Positions 18,122 to 24,544 of a DNA stretch of 64,000 bases are shown one piece after another. The stretch covers positions 44,869-108,868 of the forward strand of contig JAMXLF010000019.1 in the NCBI GenBank assembly GCA_024281055.1, in the 5' to 3' direction. Numbering within the stretch: position 1 is the stretch's first letter; every line of letters begins with the position of its first letter. The DNA comes from Geobacteraceae bacterium (GTDB lineage Bacteria; Desulfobacterota; Desulfuromonadia; Geobacterales; Geobacteraceae). The position numbers were made by a program, and so were the translations under genes. The notes under the pieces are model-generated. The model was not told where the DNA came from, searched no databases, and was given only the letters and a program-made list of their open reading frames with translations.

Positions 18122-19498
18122 TTGGCCTTGAAAAGCCGGAAACAATTCCTGTGGGCTGTGGGCCTTCTTGTGGTGGCACTGCTGGTTCTCGCCGCAGGTC
18201 ATCAGTGCCTCAGCACCTATGTCCCGTCCAGCAAGATCCCCCCAGAAGCGGAAACCAATTTCGCCCTGATGGCAGAGGCCTGGAATACCATCCAGCGGTT
18301 TTACGTCGATCGATCCGCCCTGAAATCCGGATCCCTCACCTACGGCGCCATCGGCGGAATGGTGGATGCGCTGGGAGACACCGGCCACAGCGTTTTCCTG
18401 AGCCCGGAAATGGTAAAGGAAGAGCAGAAGTTTACCGAAGGCAGATACAAGGGGATAGGCGTAGAAATCAAGAGCAGGAATGGCTACATAGTTATCGTCG
18501 CCCCCATGGACGGGTCGCCTGCCCAGAAAGCGGGGCTGCACACGGGAGAGATCATCCTCAAGGCAGACGGAAAGGACTTGACCAACCTTCCGCTGATCCA
18601 GGTGGTAAAGCGGATATCCGGGCCCGAGGGAACGCGGGTCACGTTAATGGTTCTGAACCCGCATACCAGTGAAACCCGGGTCGTCACCGTGACCAGGGCT
18701 TCGATAACCGTCAACAATGTCCGCTGGCAGCGTCTCCCCGGCACCGATATCGCACAGCTCCGCATTGCCAGCTTTAGCAAGGATGTAACCGGAGAACTAC
18801 GCACGGCGTTGCATGAGATCACACGTCACGGAATAAAAGGGATCATCCTCGATCTGCGCGACGATCCCGGAGGCTTGTTTGATGAGGCAACAGGGTGTGC
18901 GAGCCAGTTCCTGGCAAAAGGTACTATTTTGCTGGAAAGAAATGCCAAGGGAGAGATCTCCCATGTACCGGTGAAGCCCGGAGGCGAAGCCACGACCGTT
19001 CCCTTGGTGGTTCTCGTGAACGGCGGAACGGCAAGCGCCTCCGAAATAGTGACCGGGGCCATCCAGGACGCCAAAAGGGCCAAAGTGGTGGGAGAGAAGA
19101 CCTTCGGCACCGGCACCATCCTGACTTCGTTTCCCCTGTCGGACGGCTCGGAGCTGTTGCTGGCGGTTAAAGAGTGGCTGACCCCCGATGGACATGTCAT
19201 CTGGCATAAGGGAATAACCCCCGATCTGGTCGTTTCTCTGCCAACCGGCGTCCAGCCTCTCTTTCCGGAGGAAGCAGCGGCCATGTCTGCAGCGCAATTA
19301 AGGGACAGCAGCGACAAGCAGCTCTTGGCCGCACTTGACCTGCTTACTCAAGCCCGTGCACCTGTCGGGGCAAGTCCGGTCCTGAAGCGCGGGAAAGCCG
19401 GCGCCGCGTTGGCTAGTTTGCACCAATGTCCGCCCTCCCGATCATTTCTCGTTGGGTATCACAATGCCGAAGGTTGCGTCATGGTTCTACAGAGGTAA
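18122..19498 (+). CDS. CtpA-like S41 family protein lacking the catalytic lysine
   Basis: The 458-residue protein has one N-terminal membrane segment (about 10-28), a helical region, a PDZ domain (about 97-170, KGIGVEIKSRNGYIVIVAPM) and an S41 protease domain. The nucleophile Ser305 is present in NGGTASASE. Carboxy-terminal proteases have a general-base Lys 25 residues later in a TFGKG motif; here that position is Thr330 (EKTFGTG). The downstream LSDGSELLLAVKEWLTPDG matches a subfamily that I recall sharing this change. It may be inactive or use another base. The start is TTG at 18122 with GGAG about 10 bases upstream; no ATG in this frame lies nearby. A diheme peroxidase gene follows 40 bases downstream. 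Confidence 0.85.
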   Translation: MALKSRKQFLWAVGLLVVALLVLAAGHQCLSTYVPSSKIPPEAETNFALMAEAWNTIQRFYVDRSALKSGSLTYGAIGGMVDALGDTGHSVFLSPEMVKEEQKFTEGRYKGIGVEIKSRNGYIVIVAPMDGSPAQKAGLHTGEIILKADGKDLTNLPLIQVVKRISGPEGTRVTLMVLNPHTSETRVVTVTRASITVNNVRWQRLPGTDIAQLRIASFSKDVTGELRTALHEITRHGIKGIILDLRDDPGGLFDEATGCASQFLAKGTILLERNAKGEISHVPVKPGGEATTVPLVVLVNGGTASASEIVTGAIQDAKRAKVVGEKTFGTGTILTSFPLSDGSELLLAVKEWLTPDGHVIWHKGITPDLVVSLPTGVQPLFPEEAAAMSAAQLRDSSDKQLLAALDLLTQARAPVGASPVLKRGKAGAALASLHQCPPSRSFLVGYHNAEGCVMVLQR

Positions 19499-19538
19499 AC
19501 TCTATGTGATTAGGAAACACTAACCAGGAGGTGTCGAT

Positions 19539-20579
19539 ATGCTGCGGAAGATATCCATCATGCTCATTATGCTCCTATGTGCCGTTACCGTTGTCAGCGC
19601 AGAGCAGAGCACCTTGGGAAAAGCGAGAAAGCTCTTCAAGCCGATTCCCGACAAACCGCTGCTTGAGAAGCAACGACGGGCAATCAAAGAGAAAATCCAG
19701 CTCGGCAAAATGCTGTACTTCGAGCCGCGCCTGTCATCCTCCTACCTCCTCAGCTGCAACACGTGCCACAACATCGGACTTGGCGGGGCTGACATGGAAG
19801 AGACCTCAGTCGGCCACGGCTGGCAGAAAGGACCACGAAACGCCCCGACGGTCTTCAACGCGGTATTCAATTCGGCCCAGTTCTGGGACGGGCGGGCCAA
19901 GGACCTGGCCGAGCAGGCAAAGGGGCCGGTACAGGCCTCGGTAGAGATGAACAATACTCCTGCCCGTGTGGTTGAAACCCTGAAGAGCATGCCGGAATAC
20001 GTGAAGCTCTTCAAAAAGGCGTTTCCCGGGGAGAGCGACCCGGTTACCTTCGACAACATGGCAACTGCCATTGAGGCATTTGAAGCGACCCTTCTGACTC
20101 CTGACTCCCGGTTTGACCTTTTTTTCAAGGGAAAATTCAAGGCACTCGATCCCTTGGAAATGACGGGCTTGGAACTCTTCATGAGCAAGGGCTGCGCCGG
20201 TTGTCACAATGGGATCAATCTGGGCGGCAACGGTTATTACCCGTTTGGTGTTGTTGAAAAGCCCGAATCCTCGCTACTGCCTCCCGAAGACCTGGGACGC
20301 TTCAAGGTGACCAACACAGAGAAAGACAAGTATGTGTTCAAAGTCCCTGGCTTGCGGAACGTGGCACTGACACCGCCCTATTTCCATTCGGGGAAAGTCT
20401 GGAAATTGCAGGATGCCGTGGCGGTCATGGGATCGGCGCAACTCGGCATACACTTGAAGAAAGATGAAGCAGAGGCGATTACCTACTTCCTGCTTACCCT
20501 GACTGGGAAGCAGCCCAAAATCGAGTATCCGATACTTCCTCCCAACTCGCATATGACACCGCTTCCATCTCTGAAATAA
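19539..20579 (+). CDS. Diheme cytochrome c peroxidase (MacA/CcpA-like)
   Basis: The 346-residue protein has a signal peptide (cleavage after VSA, about residue 20) and two c-type heme sites: CNTCH (73-77) and CAGCH (219-223). The spacing and the surrounding blocks (LGKMLYFEPRLSSSYLLSC, GRAKDLAEQAKGPVQASVEM, RNVALTPPYFHSGKVWKLQD) are those of bacterial diheme peroxidases. These reduce hydrogen peroxide in the periplasm with electrons from cytochromes; in Geobacter the relative MacA also takes part in electron transfer toward metals. AGGAGGT lies 5 bases before the ATG. It is followed by a strong hairpin at 20599-20630. Confidence 0.92.
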   Translation: MLRKISIMLIMLLCAVTVVSAEQSTLGKARKLFKPIPDKPLLEKQRRAIKEKIQLGKMLYFEPRLSSSYLLSCNTCHNIGLGGADMEETSVGHGWQKGPRNAPTVFNAVFNSAQFWDGRAKDLAEQAKGPVQASVEMNNTPARVVETLKSMPEYVKLFKKAFPGESDPVTFDNMATAIEAFEATLLTPDSRFDLFFKGKFKALDPLEMTGLELFMSKGCAGCHNGINLGGNGYYPFGVVEKPESSLLPPEDLGRFKVTNTEKDKYVFKVPGLRNVALTPPYFHSGKVWKLQDAVAVMGSAQLGIHLKKDEAEAITYFLLTLTGKQPKIEYPILPPNSHMTPLPSLK

Positions 20580-20598
20580 TCATTACCTCCCCCACATG

Positions 20599-20630
20599 GC
20601 CAGCCCCGCTCCGGCTCAAACGGGGCTGGC
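20599..20630 (+). terminator. Hairpin after the peroxidase gene
   Basis: Ten-base perfect arms GCCAGCCCCG and CGGGGCTGGC enclose a 12-base loop, 19 bases after the peroxidase stop codon. There is no T-run after it, so it may act as a weak terminator or as 3' end protection. Confidence 0.5.
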
Positions 20631-20819
20631 TTCGGTAATGAACTTTGCCCCCTCGTCGCTGAATAGTCATAGCACTATCTCCTTTGAACTGACTAATTAA
20701 TTAACATCTTGTTTTTATTGAATAACTTGATTTTTTTGAGGCTAAAGATGTAATATTAAAATCGGAAAGAAGGTGTAGAAATGAGAACAACAAAGTGAGC
20801 AAGAAAGGAGGAGATGGAA

Positions 20820-21017
20820 ATGAAAAAAGGATTTGGCTGTCCCAACTGTGGGAATATTGATGCAATAAAGCTTATTCTCACTACGTTGAAAGGCAAGACT
20901 ATTAGCGTGTTAATGGCTCCTCAGGCCACTATTCTTAAGCTTGCAAAACAAATCTGCTGCCTCAAATGTAAATTTTGTGGGCCGGCAGACAACTTCCGTA
21001 TAAAAAGAGCAGCTTAA
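20820..21017 (+). CDS. Small zinc-ribbon protein
   Basis: The 65-residue product has two Cys pairs, CPNCG near the N-terminus and CLKCKFC near the C-terminus, which could bind a zinc ion as a ribbon. The middle is a short, rather hydrophobic helix or strand (ILTTLKGKTISVLMAP). I do not know a named family. An AGGAGG motif at 20806-20811 is 8 bases from ATG 20820 and only 2 from ATG 20814, so 20820 is the start. The region is much more AT-rich than the peroxidase gene before it. Confidence 0.65.
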   Translation: MKKGFGCPNCGNIDAIKLILTTLKGKTISVLMAPQATILKLAKQICCLKCKFCGPADNFRIKRAA

Positions 21018-21379
21018 GAATATGAGCCTTTGAAAGCCTTAATCACCAGCACTGCTCCTTTACCTCACTTCAGATTACCACACACTTCAGACACGTATCG
21101 CCCGAAGTAAATATCTTCCTTTGCCCTACCTGCATTTTGAGCATGTTACCGAGTTACGGGCTTCCTCTGGTCCGAATAAGGATTCTCATAGTATTACCTC
21201 CTTTTATGTGATCGGGATAGACGAACGTCGTGATTTATCGAGATTCACTTGACTGTTCAAAAAGTGGTGATATCTTCAAAACCAGTTGGGGCTTAATTGC
21301 GCTTGCCACAAGATAAATATCTATAATAATTAACTAATCAGTCTTGCTGCCTTTGACGGTAGTTCCACGATCAGGAGCA
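21018..21379. other. AT-rich intergenic stretch holding one broken tiny gene
   Basis: Apart from the minus-strand remnant at 21070-21189, no gene is supported. The AT-rich stretch CTATAATAATTAACTAATC around 21320-21340 could serve as promoter for the small plus-strand genes that follow. Confidence 0.4.
21070..21189 (-). pseudogene. Possible tiny gene with an in-frame stop
   Basis: A strong ribosome binding site (AAAGGAGGT, 6 bases from ATG) starts MRILIRTRGSP, then a TAA. The same frame continues as LGNMLKMQVGQRKIFTSGD and ends in TCLKCVVI before TGA. A frame this well initiated but broken after 11 codons suggests a decayed gene of about 39 residues, or a real 11-residue leader peptide. No family is recognised. 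Confidence 0.3.
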
Positions 21380-21574
21380 ATGAACATGTTTATTAAGGTG
21401 ATATATCCTGACGGGTCATCGGGTACGGTTAGATCGCCTATTCTTCGTGGAATGATCCAATTAGGCAGGATTGTGGCGTATAAATGCTCTGAAGGGTGGG
21501 TTGAAGTAAGACGTAAAGAGAACCCTGACAACTATCATGGGCGTGAAAGAAGGGTAATCATTCCGTTCTCTTGA
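21380..21574 (+). CDS. Short conserved protein with GWVEVRRK and ERR motifs (copy 1)
   Basis: The product of about 64 residues reads as a compact beta-rich domain: FIKVIYPDGSSGTVRS, a helix, then CSEGWVEVRRKE and HGRERRVII. It is homologous to the product of 21893-22075. Short proteins with this plan and a (G/D)xERR tail recur in Geobacter-type genomes; their function is unknown to me. ATG 21380 and ATG 21386 are both possible; CAGGAG at 21372-21377 fits the second better. It opens a run of three tiny genes in the same direction. Confidence 0.6.
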   Translation: MNMFIKVIYPDGSSGTVRSPILRGMIQLGRIVAYKCSEGWVEVRRKENPDNYHGRERRVIIPFS

Positions 21575-21665
21575 TACAAGCGCTTCAATACTCAGTTCGT
21601 GCTCCACGCCTTCAATCGATTCTCTTCTTAAGGCATGCATGCCACAGATAAGGAAGGGGGTAGAT

Positions 21666-21896
21666 ATGGCTTCCTGCGATGTAAGTGGCCCTTGCTTTTT
21701 CTACAATCATCTTGTACCTGATAAGCCCCATACTACAGAATACCTGAGAAAGCAGTACTGCGAAGGAGAACTCTTTACAGAATGTGCTTTACACTGGATT
21801 GCCAAGACATATGGCATGGCCAAGGTGCCTAAGTACCTGTATCCCGATGATATTTATGAGATCCCAGACTTTGAGGCAGAAGAGATTCGGTTATGA
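21666..21896 (+). CDS. Small Cys-rich protein
   Basis: The 76-residue protein has four cysteines in the pattern C-x5-C near the start (CDVSGPC) and YC-x7-C further on (QYCEGELFTEC), followed by KVPKYLYPDD and an acidic tail. The spacing suggests a metal or cluster site. I recall similar short proteins next to signalling genes in Geobacter but no defined role. ATG 21666 is chosen over an upstream ATG because GGAAGGGGG precedes it. Its stop codon overlaps the ATG of the next gene (ATGA), so the two are translationally coupled. Confidence 0.65.
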   Translation: MASCDVSGPCFFYNHLVPDKPHTTEYLRKQYCEGELFTECALHWIAKTYGMAKVPKYLYPDDIYEIPDFEAEEIRL

Positions 21897-22075
21897 TCGT
21901 AGGGGTAATGTTCTCCGATGGCTCTGTCGGCAAAGTGAGGCTATCCACCATTAGACAACGAAATCGCTCACAAGAAATTGTGGCCCTCAAAAGTTCTATG
22001 GGATGGGTAGAGTTAAGGCGTAAGCAAAACAGCACTTATGATGGACCAGAAAGAAGACAAAGTTGTTGCATTTGA
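21893..22075 (+). CDS. Short conserved protein with GWVELRRK and GPERR motifs (copy 2)
   Basis: The 60-residue product parallels the protein at 21380-21574: VGVMFSDGSVGKVRLS, then SSMGWVELRRKQ and YDGPERRQS. It starts inside the stop codon of the Cys-rich gene. The alternation of this domain, a Cys-rich protein, and this domain again suggests they act together or were duplicated around it. Function unknown. Confidence 0.6.
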   Translation: MIVGVMFSDGSVGKVRLSTIRQRNRSQEIVALKSSMGWVELRRKQNSTYDGPERRQSCCI

Positions 22076-22125
22076 ACCAAGCCATTGTAGTTCTCCTTTC
22101 ACATGAGATATTCCACTAGCCTGTT

Positions 22126-22443
22126 CTATCTTGTGTCATATCGGTGGAATGTTTTAACAATTATTGTGTCTATTGCGTCATACATTTCAGCCCTTAACAA
22201 TGGTTTAATACGCTTATTATGTCGTTCGGTTATCTTTGCACTAGCATTACTAATAGCCAGTTCAACCAAGCTTTTGTTAATGGTATTTCTTGAGGGAACA
22301 ATGTTTATTTTAATATCACTCATGTTATAGGTTTTTAAACATATATGGTGTAACCTATAAGCAATTGCATCGTTTATCAAATTGTTGTTGTATACTTGAT
22401 CAATTTTAAACAATTTTGTTGAATATATTGTTATGTCAAGCAT
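22126..22443 (-). CDS. Hypothetical AT-rich protein
   Basis: The 105-residue frame starts at an ATG preceded by AGAAAGG at a good distance. The protein is basic and probably mixed alpha/beta, with LVELAISNASAKITERHNKR in the middle; I recognise no family. It is markedly AT-rich, like the CheY and PilZ genes to its right. A hydrophobic 75-residue frame lies opposite on the plus strand, but it has no ribosome binding site and is probably its shadow. Confidence 0.45.
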   Translation of the reverse strand: MLDITIYSTKLFKIDQVYNNNLINDAIAYRLHHICLKTYNMSDIKINIVPSRNTINKSLVELAISNASAKITERHNKRIKPLLRAEMYDAIDTIIVKTFHRYDTR

Positions 22444-22527
22444 GTTACAACCTTTCTAGGTTATAATTGTTATATACCATACCGATTGAGGTGAAGTCAT
22501 AGTGCAAACCGCAGGAAAGTATTTTGT

Positions 22528-22908
22528 TTACCACGTAGGGATCAAATCACCGAATTCCAAGAAGTCTCTTATGATATGAATATCTTCAAGCGAAAGATTG
22601 AGAAACTGGAGTCCCATACCTGGAGGAAGGGAATCCTTTCTTATAGAATTCGGTTCGTTTGCCCATGCGACTCTAGCTTGACATGAAATAGGCCTGTGTT
22701 TGTTCGGTAGCATGAATTGAACAAAGAGCAAGGTGTCAACGGGAAGTATTTTTGATGTTTCAATAAACACTCCACCATTATTCATATTTACTGCATAATT
22801 TGTTATTAGCCTTGTTTGATCTGAACCACTAAAGATAGCAAGCCTGACCTTGAATCTGGGTTCAGGTTGCTCGTCATGCAATATATTTAAATTCACAATA
22901 GACCTCAT
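22528..22908 (-). CDS. PilZ domain protein
   Basis: The 126-residue protein is a single PilZ domain. It has the c-di-GMP-binding arginines R18-x3-R22 (RFKVR) and a second motif N41-M-N43-N-G-G46 that differs from the consensus (D/N)xSxxG by Asn in place of Ser. It continues with GVFIETSKILPVDTLLFVQF and GMGLQFLNLSLEDIHIIRDF, typical of the stand-alone PilZ group common in deltaproteobacteria (TIGR02266-like). It probably changes partner binding when c-di-GMP rises. It starts 8 bases after the CheY gene, so both are under the c-di-GMP riboswitch at 23374-23455. Confidence 0.85.
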   Translation of the reverse strand: MRSIVNLNILHDEQPEPRFKVRLAIFSGSDQTRLITNYAVNMNNGGVFIETSKILPVDTLLFVQFMLPNKHRPISCQARVAWANEPNSIRKDSLPPGMGLQFLNLSLEDIHIIRDFLEFGDLIPTW

Positions 22909-22916
22909 TATGCTAT

Positions 22917-23303
22917 TTATGTCTGCATTACCTTGTCAATAACATCTTTTATTTGGTCTGTTTTATATGGTTTATAAATAACCCCTTTAGCGCCTATATT
23001 TAATGCAGTATCAACAAGTGCTTCTTCTACCATGCTACTACACATCACCACTTTTGCTTTTTCATCGATAGTTAGTATTTCAGCTGTTGCTTCCACACCA
23101 TTTTTCTTTGGCATGGCAACATCCATAATAGTTACATCAGGCTTTAACTTATTGTATTTTTCTACAGCCTCATAACCATTCTGAGCTTCATCAATCACTT
23201 TATATCCTATAAGCTCCAGAATTGTACGCAATACAATCCTCATAAATGGCGAATCATCTACTATCATCAATTCACAGCCCTTATCTGGATTTATCATTTG
23301 CAT
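22917..23303 (-). CDS. CheY-like single-domain response regulator
   Basis: The 128-residue receiver domain keeps all phosphorylation residues: acidic pair D16-D17 (IVDDS), phosphoacceptor D61 (TIMDVAMP), S89 in the conserved Ser/Thr position and K111 (IYKPY). There is no output domain, so it would act by protein contact, as chemotaxis CheY does. AGGACAGGT precedes the ATG. The gene lies directly downstream of the c-di-GMP riboswitch and terminator and directly upstream of a PilZ gene, which places a phosphorelay receiver and a second-messenger receptor in one regulated unit. Confidence 0.92.
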   Translation of the reverse strand: MQMINPDKGCELMIVDDSPFMRIVLRTILELIGYKVIDEAQNGYEAVEKYNKLKPDVTIMDVAMPKKNGVEATAEILTIDEKAKVVMCSSMVEEALVDTALNIGAKGVIYKPYKTDQIKDVIDKVMQT

Positions 23304-23332
23304 ACCTGTCCTTTTTAATCATGTAATTGCAT

Positions 23333-23359
23333 AAAAAAGCCTACTGGCGAACAGTAGGC
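23333..23359 (-). terminator. Terminator of the c-di-GMP riboswitch
   Basis: On the minus strand GCCTACTG and CAGTAGGC pair perfectly around TTCGC and are followed by six T residues. It sits between the aptamer and the CheY start codon, the normal place for ligand-controlled termination. Confidence 0.9.
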
Positions 23360-23373
23360 TCTCTACTCCTCAG

Positions 23374-23455
23374 CCACTTCGATGGCCCCTCGATCCGATT
23401 ACTTGGACAGGTAGCTTTGCGTCACCTGGTTACCCAGGTTTTGCCTCTTCGGTGG
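23374..23455 (-). promoter_or_regulatory. GEMM-I (c-di-GMP-I) riboswitch
   Basis: The minus strand reads CCACCGAAGAGGCAAAACC, a helix CCTGG closed by a GTAA (GNRA) tetraloop, TGACGCAAAGCTACC, and a 3' part ending GGGGCCATCGAAGTGG. CCAC and GTGG at the two ends pair as P1. The base matching Vc2 G20 is G (GAGGCAAA), and A47 is present in GACGCAAAG, so this is a canonical c-di-GMP sensor, unlike the A20 variant at 1868-1966. It is followed by a perfect terminator and then the CheY-PilZ genes. Confidence 0.9.
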
Positions 23456-23493
23456 ATATTATGAATGCAAATTTCGAATTCAAACTTATAATA

Positions 23494-23510
23494 AGCATTA
23501 TAAATGCCAA
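23494..23510 (-). promoter_or_regulatory. Possible sigma-54 promoter upstream of the riboswitch
   Basis: TTGGCATTTATAATGCT on the minus strand has GG and GC separated by 10 bases, the -24/-12 spacing of RpoN promoters, and matches TTGGCA and TGCT. Transcription would begin about 30 bases before the aptamer. A sigma-70-like pair (TTTGAA, 17 bases, TAATAT at 23456-23484) also exists, but would start inside the aptamer. Confidence 0.4.
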
Positions 23511-23820
23511 TCTCACAAGATAACCATAACCGCAGATAATTCCGCAAGTTAACTAATCATCGCAGAACAATTGCCTTAACTGGGTCTTTTTAGAAAGATG
23601 CCTTTTAGCCATAGAGTGTGTCGTTGTTTTGACACAATTACGTTAAATTGCTTCTATAAGGTATCGTATGTTATATGCTTGGTAGGGCGGAATATAAAAA
23701 TCGAAAGCTTAAGGTTCAAAGGTGGGTATAGTACTTTTTATGGGTCTTTCCGGAATTCTCAAAATCCCTAGTAATTTAGCAACTTGTTGATTTTACGAAT
23801 ACTTCTACCCCATATGACCT
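23511..23820. other. AT-rich intergenic stretch
   Basis: No coding frame or clear RNA is visible here. It is AT-rich and separates the riboswitch promoter from the hipA remnant. Any enhancer site for an RpoN activator would be expected in it, but I see no convincing symmetric site. Confidence 0.4.
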
Positions 23821-24418
23821 CTACGATAACCTTCGCAGGGTTTTCTCTGCCTGCTCCCCCATGAATTCAATCAGACGGTAAAGGGTATCGCAATTGTAGA
23901 GAGCAAAGGCGCCTTTGAAGAGTTGCAAACGGGCAGTCTGGATCTTCTGCGCGAGATCGATGACACGGGTCAGCACCAGCCGTGGTTTGATGCCGACCTC
24001 CTCGGCAAACAGTTCCCAATGCTTCTTCTGGAGCGCGCTTGGATCGTTCTCGTCGCCGATTTTCATGGCCAGTCCTTCCGCAAGGCCGTAATGGGCATAG
24101 ATCCTTGTGGAGAGGAGATCATAGAAGGGTGCCAGCATAGGCCCTTCCGGCAAGAGCAACAGGGAGAGGTTCTTGCCGTGCGCATCGGAGTTGCCGATCA
24201 GATAGTTGAAGATCACCCAGTTCAGAAGCGACACGACATCCTTGCCAGACCTGGCGCTGGCATTGCGCAGCAGCTCGAAGCATGCCGCCAGCGACGCCCC
24301 TCCCTCGGATTCATACTTGTACTCGGGAGGACCCAAGCGCCTGGCAGAAATCCTCTTGGTGCAGCCTCCTCGTCCTATCCGCCGTAGTAACCCGATCATA
24401 CCGCTTGAGCCGCCGCAT
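23821..24418 (-). pseudogene. hipA remnant: C-terminal kinase domain with a frameshift
   Basis: The intact part ends a HipA-type kinase: PPEYKYESEGG, then NYLIGNSDAHGKNLSLLLLP (catalytic loop N-x-D-x-H-x-K-N) and APFYDLLSTRIYAHYGLAEG. Near 24335 the frame changes. In the neighbouring frame the upstream sequence reads RRLKRYDRVT, then TADRTRRLHQEDFCQALG, which is the expected HipA sequence before PPEYKY. So one base was lost or gained. The N-terminal two-thirds of hipA and the hipB antitoxin are absent. HipA phosphorylates glutamyl-tRNA synthetase in toxin-antitoxin modules; this copy cannot be functional. Confidence 0.8.
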
Positions 24419-24429
24419 CAATGTGAAGC

Positions 24430-24507
24430 TCAGACAACGGGAGATGAATCCGGCAGGTTCCAGGCAATAAAAACATCATAACCATTATGGTAGACCTTGA
24501 CTTTCAT
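24430..24507 (-). pseudogene. N-terminal fragment of another gene
   Basis: A 25-codon frame (MKVKVYHNGYDVFIAWNLPD then SSPVV and TGA) looks like the start of a longer protein; I recall similar openings (NGYDVFVAW) in phospholipase D-like proteins. It abuts the hipA remnant, so this spot appears to be a junction between two deleted genes. The identification is tentative. Confidence 0.25.
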
Positions 24508-24544
24508 AGCCGTGGGTATCTTTTTGATGATTCTTGTGAACAGC

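Noticed and set aside
17940..18179. 79-codon minus-strand frame before the S41 gene, ending in an aromatic-terminated strand like an outer-membrane barrel end
   Set aside because: Too short and overlapping the S41 start; no other barrel strands are visible.
22103..22330. Hydrophobic 75-codon plus-strand frame
   Set aside because: No ribosome binding site; its hydrophobicity is explained by AT-rich antisense of the better-initiated minus-strand frame.
23456..23484. Sigma-70 promoter TTTGAA-17-TAATAT for the c-di-GMP riboswitch
   Set aside because: Its start point would fall inside the aptamer and remove one side of P1; the sigma-54-like site further upstream fits better.
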